From: Cellulomonas sp.
Lineage (GTDB): Bacteria > Actinomycetota > Actinomycetes > Actinomycetales > Cellulomonadaceae
Assembly (NCBI GenBank): GCA_027451305.1
Contig: DAIDJQ010000039.1
Span: 1-44,778, forward strand
Length of the DNA: 44,778 nt
Reading direction: 5' to 3'
The notes under the pieces are model-generated. The model was not told the origin of the DNA. It did no database searches and saw only the letters and a program-made list of their open reading frames with translations. A program made the translations under genes and the position numbers. Each line of letters begins with the position of its first letter. Positions within the stretch are counted from its first letter, which is position 1. This document shows positions 1-7,024 of this stretch, one piece after another.

Positions 1-100
1 CTCGACGCCGCGCTGCTGCCCGGCACGGCGGTGACGGCCGTGCTCCGGGCACCGGTCGGGGGCTGCTGCCCCACGGGCAGGCGTTGTCGGTGCCGTGGGG

Positions 101-106
101 CAGGAT
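101..106 (+). promoter_or_regulatory. Putative leaderless -10 element of the exonuclease III gene
   Basis: CAGGAT lies six bases before the GTG at 113. It fits the NANNNT-N6-start pattern seen at other genes of this window. The overlapping GGGGCAGG could alternatively serve as a Shine-Dalgarno. Either reading favours the 113 start over the GTG at 95. Confidence 0.4.
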
Positions 107-112
107 GTCACG

Positions 113-910
113 GTGCTGAGCGTCGCGACCGTCAACGTCAACGGGATCCGGGCCGCCTTCCGCCGCGGCATGGGGGAGTGGCTGGACAAGCGGTCGCCGG
201 ACGTCCTGCTGCTGCAGGAGGTCCGGGGGTCCGACGAGATCCTGGCCGACCACCTGGACACCGCCGTGTGGCACCTCGCGCACGAGGCCGGTGCAGCCAA
301 GGGCCGGGCCGGCGTGGCGATCGCCTCGAGGCTGCCGATGTCGGCGGTCCGGGTGGGGCTCGGCACCGGGGTGACCGGCGACGCCGGGAGGTGGGTCGAG
401 GCGGACGTGACGCTGCCCGACGGCCGGCCCCTCACGATGGTCTCGGCCTACCTGCACTCGGCGACGGTGGGCACCCCGTCGTTGGAGGAGAAGTACGCGT
501 TCTGCGAGCACGTCGGTGCGCGGCTCGGCGAGCTGGCGGCCGCGGGCGGGCTGGTGGTCGTGGCCGGCGACCTGAACATCGCGCACCGCGAGGTGGACAT
601 CAAGAACTGGCGGGGCAACGTGGCCAACGCCGGGTTCCTGCCGCGCGAGCGTGCGTACCTCGACCACTGGTTCGACGGCCTGGGCTGGCACGACGTCGGC
701 CGGGAGCTCGGCGGCGACGGCCCGGGCCCGTACACGTGGTGGTCGTGGCGAGGCAAGGCCTTCGACAACGACGCCGGGTGGCGCATCGACTACCAGCTGG
801 CCACCGCGCCGCTGGCCGGTGTCGCGGCCTCGGCGACCGTGGACCGGGCGCCGTCGTACGCGGAGCGGTTCAGCGACCACGCGCCGCTGGTGGTGGAGTA
901 CGACGCCTGA
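113..910 (+). CDS. xth: Exodeoxyribonuclease III / AP endonuclease
   Basis: Mg2+-dependent EEP-fold nuclease for base-excision repair; it cuts 5' of abasic sites and removes 3' blocking groups in cytoplasmic DNA. About 265 residues, normal for the family. Family signatures run in order: NVNGIRA near the N-terminus, LLLQEVR (metal-binding Glu), GRAGVAIASR, the GDLNIAH motif, the TWWSWR segment and the C-terminal SDHAPLVV with the catalytic Asp-His. The GTG at 113 gives an N-terminus (MLSVATVNVNG) that matches relatives; a GTG at 95 is possible but adds only six residues. It is convergent with mrp, and the gap holds a 34-bp tandem repeat with hairpins. Positions 1-112 contain no gene I can identify. 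Confidence 0.93.
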   Translation: MLSVATVNVNGIRAAFRRGMGEWLDKRSPDVLLLQEVRGSDEILADHLDTAVWHLAHEAGAAKGRAGVAIASRLPMSAVRVGLGTGVTGDAGRWVEADVTLPDGRPLTMVSAYLHSATVGTPSLEEKYAFCEHVGARLGELAAAGGLVVVAGDLNIAHREVDIKNWRGNVANAGFLPRERAYLDHWFDGLGWHDVGRELGGDGPGPYTWWSWRGKAFDNDAGWRIDYQLATAPLAGVAASATVDRAPSYAERFSDHAPLVVEYDA

Positions 911-935
911 GCGACGAGGTGCGCGCGCGGAACAC

Positions 936-1010
936 CCGAGCAACTGCTCGGCGAGCGACGGGTGACAGCCCGAGCGGCTGCTCAGCGAGCGACGGGTGAC
1001 AGCCCGAGCG
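936..1010. repeat. 34-bp tandem repeat with internal hairpin
   Basis: Two copies (936-969 and 970-1003) differ at a few positions, followed by the first bases of a third. Copy 1 contains a perfect hairpin, CCGAGC-AACT-GCTCGG (936-951); copy 2 has a near-perfect version. It lies between convergent xth and mrp, and the second copy encodes the last residues of Mrp. It probably acts as a bidirectional terminator. Confidence 0.75.
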
Positions 1011-2148
1011 AGCGGCCCGCGAGGCCACGAGGCCGGACGGCGAGCCGCCGGGCGACGTCGGCGAGCACCTGCGCGGCCGGTGAGCCGGGGTCGACGGCCA
1101 CCACAGGGCTGCCGGCGTCACCGGCCTCGCGCAACGAGACGTCGAGCGGCACCTGACCGAGGAGCGGCACATCCGTCCCCGTGATCCGGGACAGGCTCGC
1201 AGCGACCCGTTCGCCGCCGCCGTTGCCGAACAGCTCGAACCGGGTGCCGTCCGGCTGCTCCAGCCAGGACATGTTCTCCACCACGCCGATCACGCGCTGC
1301 CGCGTCTGGACCGCCACGGCACCGGCGCGCTCGGCCACCTCGGCGGCCGCGACCTGCGGCGTGGTGACCACCACGAGCTCGGAGCCGGGCAGCAGCTGTG
1401 CCACCGAGATGGCGATGTCGCCCGTCCCGGGCGGCAGGTCCAGCAGCAGCACGTCGAGGTCGCCCCAGAACACGTCGGCGAGGAACTGCTGCAGCGCGCG
1501 GTGCAGCATCGGCCCGCGCCAGACGACCGGCTGCCCGGCCGGCACGAACTGACCGATGGAGACGACCTTGACCCCGTTCGCCTCGGGCGGGAGCAGCATG
1601 TCGTCCACCTGCGTGGGCGGCCGGTCGGCACCGAGCATGCGGGGCAGCGAGAAGCCGTAGATGTCCGCGTCCACGACGCCGACGGACAGCCCCTGCCGTG
1701 CCATCGCCACGGCGAGGTTGGCCGTCACGGAGGACTTGCCGACGCCGCCCTTGCCGGACGCGACGGCGATCACCCGGGTCAGCGAGCCGGGCTGGGCGAA
1801 CGGGACGACCGGCTCGCCGGCACCCCCGCGCAGCCGCGTGCGCAGCTCCGCACGCTGCTCGGCCGTCATCGAACCGAGCTCGACGACCACCTCGTCGACA
1901 CCGGGCACTGCCGCGACCGCCGCGGTGACGTCCCGCTGCAGCGTGTCCTTCAGCGGGCACCCCGCCACAGTCAGGTCGACGCCCACCACGACGCGACCAC
2001 CGTCCACGCTGACGGAACGGACCATCCCGAGGTCCGTGATCGGCCGGTGGATCTCGGGGTCCTGCACGCCGGTCAGGGCGTGGCGGACGGCTGCCTCGAC
2101 GTCGTCGGGGGACGACGGCCGGGTGGTGGCGGAGGGGTCGCTGGGCAT
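982..2148 (-). CDS. mrp: Mrp/ApbC-family P-loop ATPase (iron-sulfur carrier)
   Basis: Family members carry or help assemble Fe-S clusters in the cytoplasm. The 388-residue protein has an N-terminal DUF59/MIP18 domain (about 15-95, with the conserved AGCPLKDT cysteine), then a deviant Walker A, SGKGGVGKSS (about 130-139), DADIYG (switch I), LLLDLPPGTGD (Walker B) and VVENMSW. Many Mrp/Nbp35 proteins carry a CxxC after VVENMS; here the stretch reads WLEQPDGTRFELFG and has no cysteine. The last residues are encoded by the 34-bp repeat shared with the intergenic region, so the native C-terminus may have been extended. The ATG at 2148 follows TACGAT by six bases, suggesting leaderless transcription from its own promoter downstream of the DUF1003 gene. 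Confidence 0.92.
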   Translation of the reverse strand: MPSDPSATTRPSSPDDVEAAVRHALTGVQDPEIHRPITDLGMVRSVSVDGGRVVVGVDLTVAGCPLKDTLQRDVTAAVAAVPGVDEVVVELGSMTAEQRAELRTRLRGGAGEPVVPFAQPGSLTRVIAVASGKGGVGKSSVTANLAVAMARQGLSVGVVDADIYGFSLPRMLGADRPPTQVDDMLLPPEANGVKVVSIGQFVPAGQPVVWRGPMLHRALQQFLADVFWGDLDVLLLDLPPGTGDIAISVAQLLPGSELVVVTTPQVAAAEVAERAGAVAVQTRQRVIGVVENMSWLEQPDGTRFELFGNGGGERVAASLSRITGTDVPLLGQVPLDVSLREAGDAGSPVVAVDPGSPAAQVLADVARRLAVRPRGLAGRSLGLSPVAR

Positions 2149-2154
2149 GCCGAC

Positions 2155-2160
2155 ATCGTA
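2155..2160 (-). promoter_or_regulatory. Putative leaderless -10 element of mrp
   Basis: On the minus strand TACGAT precedes the mrp ATG by exactly six bases, and no Shine-Dalgarno lies between. No clear -35 was recognised. Confidence 0.5.
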
Positions 2161-2194
2161 GGTGCGGCGGCGGGCCCGATCCGTGGGACGCCGG

Positions 2195-2752
2195 TCACTC
2201 CCGGTGCGGTGTCCCGGCGTGCTCGGCCTCCGCGGCGCGCAGGCTGCGCGCGGGCGCCCGTTCCCCCTGGGGCGCGGCGCGGCCGTCCGACTCGCGCTCG
2301 CTCAGCTCCTCGAGCAGAGCGCGGAGCTCGGAGCGCACGAAGTCGCGCGTCGCGGTCTCGGACACCGCGATCCGGAGCGCCGCCATCTCGCGGGCGAGGA
2401 ACTCGGTGTCCGCGAGGTTCCGCTCCGCCTGCTGACGGTCCTGCTCGGCGACCACGCGATCGCGGTCGTCCTGGCGGTTCTGCGCGAGCAGGATCAGCGG
2501 TGCGGCGTAGGACGCCTGCACCGAGAAGAAGAGGTTGAGCAGGATGAAGGGGTAGGGGTCCCAGTGCAGGCCCCACATCCCGGCGGCGTTGACCGACACC
2601 CAGACGACCACGAAGGCCGTCATGTAGAGCAGGAACCGGCCCGTCCCCATGAAGCGCGCGAATGCCTCCGCGCCACGACCGATGAGGTCCGGGTCCACCT
2701 GCGGGCGCCAGGACCGGCGTGCCTCACGCGGCAGGTCGAGGCGGCCGGCCAT
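2195..2752 (-). CDS. DUF1003 membrane protein
   Basis: Function unknown. A 185-residue protein with two hydrophobic segments (about 41-60 and 66-90) separated by a short polar turn. The second includes the family signature YPFILLNLFFSVQASYAAP followed by LAQNRQDDRD. A long charged helical tail (about 95-160, Glu/Arg-rich, probably coiled coil) points into the cytoplasm. The start ATG shares one base with the stop of the upstream MgtE-N/CBS gene (TGATG), so the two are almost certainly translationally coupled and may form one complex. I infer a membrane anchor or channel partner for the soluble CBS protein; nothing in the sequence proves transport. Confidence 0.88.
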   Translation of the reverse strand: MAGRLDLPREARRSWRPQVDPDLIGRGAEAFARFMGTGRFLLYMTAFVVVWVSVNAAGMWGLHWDPYPFILLNLFFSVQASYAAPLILLAQNRQDDRDRVVAEQDRQQAERNLADTEFLAREMAALRIAVSETATRDFVRSELRALLEELSERESDGRAAPQGERAPARSLRAAEAEHAGTPHRE

Positions 2753-4035
2753 CAGGGTGACCTCCGGATCCGGTCGGGCACCGTGCCGAGCGGCTCGTCG
2801 ACCTCACGCCAGTCCTCCGGCAGCAGGTGGTCGAGGACGTCGTCCACCGAGACGGCCCCGAGCAGTCGGCGTGCGGAGTCGACCACCGGCAGCACGAGGA
2901 GGTTGTAGGTGGCCAGCTCACGCGTCACGTGCAGCAGTGGTGCGTCCGCGGTGACCGGTTCGATGTCGGTGTCGACGATCGCGCCGATCGCCTCGTGCGG
3001 GGGCTCGCGGAGCATCCGCTGCAGGTGCACGACGCCGATGAACCGACCGGTGGGGGTCTCCAGCGGTGGCCGGGTCACGAACACCGCGGAGGCGAGCGCC
3101 GGGTTGAGGTCCTGCCTGCGCACGTGAGCGAGCGCGGCAGCGATCGGGGTCTCGGGCCCGAGGATCACCGGTTCGGTGGTCATCAAGCCGCCGGCGGTGT
3201 CGTCCTCGTAGGCGAGGAGGCGCCGCACGTCCCGCGCCTCCCCGGGCTCCATCAGCTCGAGCAGCTCGGCCTGCTGGTCGTCCGGAAGCTCGCCCAGCAG
3301 GTCAGCGGCGTCGTCGGGTTGCATGACCTCCAGGACGTCGGCGGCGCGGTTGAGGTCGAGCCCCTGCAGGATCGCCACCTGGTCGTCCTCGGGGAGCTCC
3401 TCCAGCACGTCGGCGAGGCGCTCGTCGTCGAGCGCGCTGGCCACCTCGAGCCGCCGTGCCGCGCCGAGGTCGTGCAGCACGTCCGCCAGGTCGGCCGGCT
3501 TGAGGTCGGAGTACTGGGCGAGCAGGAGGGCGGCGCCCTGGACGTGCGCCGTGTCCGTGAGGCCCGTGACCTCCCCGGCGTCGACCAGCAACGTCTCGCC
3601 CCGGCGGCGCATCAGGCCGCCGCCAGCGCGGTGGCGCCGGACGAAGAACTTGGTGATCTGCCAGTCGCCGTTCCGCTGCCGCTCGATCGCCACGTCCTCG
3701 ATCAGCACCGCTCCGGACCCGTCCGCCATCTCGACCGCGCGGTCCAGCAGCTCGCCCACGACGAGAGTCTCGGCCGAGCGCTGCTCGAAGCGGCGCATGT
3801 TGAGCAGCCCGGTGGTGATCACCTGACCTGGGTCGATCGCCGTGACCCGGGTCATCGGCAGGAAGATCCGGCGCCGTCCCGGCACCTCGACGACGAGGCC
3901 GACGGCGCGCGCCGCACCCGTGAGGCGCACGAGGACCACGACGTCGCGCACACGGCCGACCTGGTCACCCAGAGGGTCGAAGACCACGGTCCCCGCGAGC
4001 CGTGCCACGAAGACCCTGGGCCCGACGGCGCTCAC
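2752..4035 (-). CDS. MgtE N-terminal domain / CBS-pair protein without membrane domain
   Basis: Cytoplasmic protein of 427 residues. The order is a PRC-barrel-like N-terminus (about 5-80, with FDPLGDQVGRVRDVVV), a second beta-rich unit (to about 160), Asp/Glu/Leu-rich MgtE-N superhelical repeats (about 165-275, ELPDDQQAELLELMEP), then two CBS motifs (about 280-415, starting GGLMTTEPVIL). In MgtE magnesium channels these N and CBS domains sense Mg2+ and gate a transmembrane part, which is absent here. It overlaps the DUF1003 gene by one base. GTG 4035 was chosen because TAGGCT lies seven bases upstream and the N-terminus (VSAVGPRVFVARLAG) matches homologues; GTG 4071 with a GGAG is an alternative adding 12 residues. 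It is divergent from the stress protein. Confidence 0.85.
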   Translation of the reverse strand: MSAVGPRVFVARLAGTVVFDPLGDQVGRVRDVVVLVRLTGAARAVGLVVEVPGRRRIFLPMTRVTAIDPGQVITTGLLNMRRFEQRSAETLVVGELLDRAVEMADGSGAVLIEDVAIERQRNGDWQITKFFVRRHRAGGGLMRRRGETLLVDAGEVTGLTDTAHVQGAALLLAQYSDLKPADLADVLHDLGAARRLEVASALDDERLADVLEELPEDDQVAILQGLDLNRAADVLEVMQPDDAADLLGELPDDQQAELLELMEPGEARDVRRLLAYEDDTAGGLMTTEPVILGPETPIAAALAHVRRQDLNPALASAVFVTRPPLETPTGRFIGVVHLQRMLREPPHEAIGAIVDTDIEPVTADAPLLHVTRELATYNLLVLPVVDSARRLLGAVSVDDVLDHLLPEDWREVDEPLGTVPDRIRRSP

Positions 4036-4042
4036 GGCCGTC

Positions 4043-4048
4043 AGCCTA
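4043..4048 (-). promoter_or_regulatory. Putative leaderless -10 element of the MgtE-N/CBS gene
   Basis: TAGGCT on the minus strand ends seven bases before the GTG at 4035, which supports that start over the longer one at 4071. Confidence 0.4.
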
Positions 4049-4141
4049 AGCGGTGCACCTTCCCTGGGCACCAGGCTCCGCGCGCGGCAGCGGGACCGCC
4101 TGCCCTAGGCACATCACAGCAGGGTGCGCCAGGATCGAGGC

Positions 4142-4786
4142 ATGTCGTTCAACCGGCCCACCCGCCAACCGAGCACCCCCACGCTGCCGAAGGGCGAGAC
4201 CGTCGCGTCCTACGGCACCTACCTCGAGGCGCAGCGGGCCGTCGACCACCTGGCGGACTCGCAGTTCCCGGTGCAGCACGTGACCATCGTCGGCACCGAC
4301 CTCCGGATGGTCGAGCGGGTGCTGCGGCGGCTGTCCTACCAGTCGGTGGCCATCGGCGGGTTCGCGTCCGGCGCGTGGTTCGGGCTGTTCGTCGGACTGA
4401 TCTTCACGCTGTTCTCGTCCAGCGCGTCGAGCCTGTTCCTGCCGGCGATCCTCTTCGGCGGGGCGTTCGGGCTGCTGTTCTCCGTGATCACGTACTCGTT
4501 CTCCCGCGGGCGGCGGGACTTCACCTCGACCAGCCAGATCGTCGCGACGAGCTACGCCGTGCTGTGCGCGGCCGAGGATGCCGGCAAGGCACGCCAGCTG
4601 CTGGCGTCGATCGGCGGTGTCCGATCGGGGTGGCCGGACCGGTCCGTCGTGCCGCCGGCCGGCCCGGTGACGACGCCCCCGTCCGAGCCGTCCGCCACCT
4701 ACCCCACGCCCGGGGGTACCGGAGGGTCCGGCAGCGGGTCTCAGCTGCCGCCTGCGGGCCCGTCGGCGACGCCGCCCGGGGTGTGA
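4142..4786 (+). CDS. YflT-type general stress protein with two membrane segments
   Basis: About 214 residues. The N-terminal half carries the general stress protein (YflT/GSP17M-like) fold: KGETVASYGTYLEAQRAVDHLADSQFPVQHVTIVGTDLRMVERVLRR. A membrane hairpin follows (about 65-87 and 92-115, FASGAWFGLFVGLIFTLFSS and LFLPAILFGGAFGLLFSVI), then a short beta segment and a disordered Pro/Gly/Ser-rich C-terminus. Biochemical function is unknown; relatives are induced by general stress. ATG 4142 is preferred over an upstream in-frame GTG (4124) because AGGA lies seven bases ahead of it; the same bases (CAGGAT-N6) also fit the leaderless pattern. The gene stands alone, divergent from the CBS gene and convergent with aminopeptidase P. 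Confidence 0.82.
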   Translation: MSFNRPTRQPSTPTLPKGETVASYGTYLEAQRAVDHLADSQFPVQHVTIVGTDLRMVERVLRRLSYQSVAIGGFASGAWFGLFVGLIFTLFSSSASSLFLPAILFGGAFGLLFSVITYSFSRGRRDFTSTSQIVATSYAVLCAAEDAGKARQLLASIGGVRSGWPDRSVVPPAGPVTTPPSEPSATYPTPGGTGGSGSGSQLPPAGPSATPPGV

Positions 4787-4801
4787 CGCGCGGGGCGTGA
4801 T

Positions 4802-4866
4802 CCGACGCCGACCTGGCCCGGCTAGGCCCGGCTGGGCGCGGCGGGGCCCGGCGCGGTCGGCGTCGG
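4802..4866. terminator. Inverted repeat between convergent genes
   Basis: A perfect 11-bp inverted repeat, CCGACGCCGAC (4802-4812) and its complement (4856-4866), encloses a G/C-rich spacer with GGCCCGGCT repeated twice. It sits between the stress protein and aminopeptidase P stops. No T-tract is present, so terminator function is inferred from position. Confidence 0.5.
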
Positions 4867-4877
4867 TCCGGAACGGG

Positions 4878-6410
4878 TCAGCCGAGCAGCCCGGCCATCC
4901 ACGCCTCGACGGCGTCCGGGTCGCGGGGCAGGGCTGCCGAGAGGTTCTCGGCGCCGTCGGCCGTCACCAGCACGTCGTCCTCGATCCGGACGCCGATGCC
5001 GCGCAGCTCCTCCGGCACCAGCAGGTCGTCCGACTTGAAGTAGAGCCCGGGCTCGACGGTGAAGACCATGCCGGCCCGCACGACGCCGTCGAGGTACATC
5101 TCGACGCGCGCCTGCGCGCAGTCGTGGACGTCGATGCCGAGGTGGTGGCTGGTGCCGTGCACCATCCAGCGGCGGTGGTACTGGGCGTCCGGGCGCAGCG
5201 ACTCGGCGGCGCTGACCGGCAGCAGTCCCCAGGACGCGAGCCGGTCGGCGATCACCTCCATGGCGGCGCCGTGCACCTCGCGGAACCGGGTGCCGGGCCG
5301 GACGACGGCGAACGCGGCGTCGGCTGCGTCGAGCACCGCCTGGTACACCTGCCGCTGCGCGTCGGTGTACCGACCGTCGACGGGCAGGGTGCGGGTGACG
5401 TCCGCGGTGTACAGGGAGTCGATCTCCACCCCGGCGTCCAGCAGCAGCAGCTGCCCGGGGCGGACGGTGCCGTCGTTGTCGGTCCAGTGCAGCGTGGTGG
5501 CGTGCTCGCCGGCGGCCGCGATCGTCGCGTAGCCGACGTCGTTGCCCTCCTGCCGCGCGTGCCCGATGAACGTGCCCTCGACGACGCGCTCCCCGCGGCG
5601 GTGCGTGGTGGCGGCCGGCAGCCGGCGCACCACCTTCTCGAAGCCCTCGATCGTGGTGGCCACGGCGGCCCGCATCTCGGCGATCTCGTGCGCGTCCTTG
5701 ACCAGGCGAAGCTCGGACAGCGCCTCGGCGAGCCGCTCGTCGCGCCGTGCTCCGGCTGCCTCGTCGGCGCGGATCTCCTCGACGACAGCCGAGACCGCCT
5801 CGTCGACGCCGGGCACCACCGCGAGCAGGACGCCGTCCGCGCCGGCGTCCTTGGCGAGCGCGTCGCGCAGGTCGTCGAGGTGGGCGGTGGGGATGCCCGT
5901 GAGCGTGGCCATGTCCTCGAGCGTGGGCCGGGCGCCGACCCAGAACTCTCCGCGCGAGCTGTCGGCGAAGAACTCCTCGGTGTCCCGCCCGGACAGCGGC
6001 CGCAGGTACAGCACGGGCCGATGGGTGCCGCCGCCCTCGCCACTGCCGTCCTCGACGGGGTGCAGGACGAGCACGGCCTCCGGCTCCTGCTCCATCCCGA
6101 GGCCGGTCAGGTGCGCGAAGGCTGCGTGCGGACGGAACCGGAAGTCGGTGTCGTTGGAGCGCACCTGGGGGCGGCCGGCGGGGACCACCAGGCGCTGGCC
6201 GGCGAAGCCGGACGTGAGCGCGGCACGGCGGGCCGGGGTGTGGTCGGCCGCTGCCGCCCGCGTCACGCCGCTGGGCGGGCGCGGCGCCCAGTCCGAGGTG
6301 ACGAACTGCAGGAACTGCGCCGACGACGGTCGCAGCGACCGGTTGCCGCCTCGGTCCTGCAGCGGCTGGTCGGCGGGCACGGTCGTCTCTGGGGTCAGGT
6401 CCTCGCTCAC
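4878..6410 (-). CDS. pepP: Xaa-Pro aminopeptidase (aminopeptidase P, M24B family)
   Basis: Cytoplasmic dinuclear-metal peptidase that removes the N-terminal residue from peptides with proline at position 2. The 510-residue protein has an N-terminal creatinase-like domain (about 45-230; SNDTDFRFRPHAAFAHLTG) and the pita-bread catalytic domain. The metal ligands are visible: Asp in LLLDAGVE, Asp in TADVTRT, His in GTSHHLGIDVHD, Glu in FTVEPGLYF and Glu in GVRIEDDVLV. The reading frame stays open far upstream, into hydC; the GTG at 6410 gives the natural N-terminus (MSEDLTPETTVP). It lies downstream of the hydrogenase operon on the same strand with a 71-base gap, so read-through is possible but a functional link is not implied. 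Confidence 0.92.
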   Translation of the reverse strand: MSEDLTPETTVPADQPLQDRGGNRSLRPSSAQFLQFVTSDWAPRPPSGVTRAAAADHTPARRAALTSGFAGQRLVVPAGRPQVRSNDTDFRFRPHAAFAHLTGLGMEQEPEAVLVLHPVEDGSGEGGGTHRPVLYLRPLSGRDTEEFFADSSRGEFWVGARPTLEDMATLTGIPTAHLDDLRDALAKDAGADGVLLAVVPGVDEAVSAVVEEIRADEAAGARRDERLAEALSELRLVKDAHEIAEMRAAVATTIEGFEKVVRRLPAATTHRRGERVVEGTFIGHARQEGNDVGYATIAAAGEHATTLHWTDNDGTVRPGQLLLLDAGVEIDSLYTADVTRTLPVDGRYTDAQRQVYQAVLDAADAAFAVVRPGTRFREVHGAAMEVIADRLASWGLLPVSAAESLRPDAQYHRRWMVHGTSHHLGIDVHDCAQARVEMYLDGVVRAGMVFTVEPGLYFKSDDLLVPEELRGIGVRIEDDVLVTADGAENLSAALPRDPDAVEAWMAGLLG

Positions 6411-6481
6411 GCGACCAGTTTCCCACCGGTGCCGCGAGGGCCCCGACGGCACGGGCGCCCCGGTGGCCGGTCCGGTGGCGG

Positions 6482-7024
6482 TCAGCCCGGGCGGGACTCG
6501 GCCGAGGCGACCGCGGCGTCCTCGTCGGCGCGGGCGCGCAGGGCGGCGACGAGCTCGCACGCCTCGTCGGGCGTGACCCGGCCGATCGCCCGGCGGTCCA
6601 GGAGGAGCGCAGGCGGCCGGTCGCACATGCCGATGCAGTTGGCCCAGGCGAGGGTGACCATCCCGTCCGGCGTGGTCTCGCCGAACCGGATGCCCAGCTC
6701 GTTCTCGAGCCGGTTGGCGATCGCACCCATGCCGGCCATCGCGCAGGAGATGGTCCGGCACAGGTGCACCACGTGCCGTCCCGTCGGCTCGGTGCCGAGG
6801 AAGTGGTAGAAGGTGACCACGCCCTGGACCTCCACCGGTGGCAGGCCGAGCCGGTCGGCGACCACCTGCATCGCGACGTCGCTGATCTGGCGACGCTGCT
6901 CACGGAGCGCCTCGAGGATCGGCAGCAGCGCGCTGCGTCGGGTGCCGTGGCGTGCGACGAGGTCGTCGATCGCCTGCACCAGGTCGGCCTCCCGCTCGAG
7001 GACCTCCACCGGGATGCCGGTCAT
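6482..7024 (-). CDS. hydC: NADH-linked [FeFe]-hydrogenase, NuoE-like [2Fe-2S] subunit (HydC)
   Basis: A 180-residue homologue of the 24-kDa (NuoE) subunit of complex I; it carries one thioredoxin-fold [2Fe-2S] cluster next to the flavin subunit and relays electrons between NADH/FMN and HydA. The helical N-domain (1-80, with QISDVAMQVVADRLGLP and GVVTFYHFL) is followed by the cluster cysteines at 89, 94, 130 and 134 (HLCRTISC and NCIGMCDRPP). The ATG at 7024 overlaps the hydA stop by four bases (ATGA). The whole complex I subunit set is not present here, and the partner is a hydrogenase, so this is HydC rather than respiratory NuoE. A short Glu/Ala-rich tail ends the protein. Confidence 0.9.
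   Translation of the reverse strand: MTGIPVEVLEREADLVQAIDDLVARHGTRRSALLPILEALREQRRQISDVAMQVVADRLGLPPVEVQGVVTFYHFLGTEPTGRHVVHLCRTISCAMAGMGAIANRLENELGIRFGETTPDGMVTLAWANCIGMCDRPPALLLDRRAIGRVTPDEACELVAALRARADEDAAVASAESRPG

Noticed and set aside
1..112. Possible gene fragment at the left edge
   Set aside because: Codon composition is compatible with coding on either strand, but no frame ends or starts convincingly within the window and no motif is recognisable.
31..999. Plus-strand open frame overlapping xth
   Set aside because: Arg/Gly-rich shadow of the exonuclease frame; no recognisable motif and it reads through the intergenic repeat.
4092..4105. GGGACCGCCTGCCC between the CBS gene and the stress protein as a DosR-like site
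   Set aside because: Only the left half resembles the hydrogenase boxes, a single copy is present, and spacing to any promoter is unclear.
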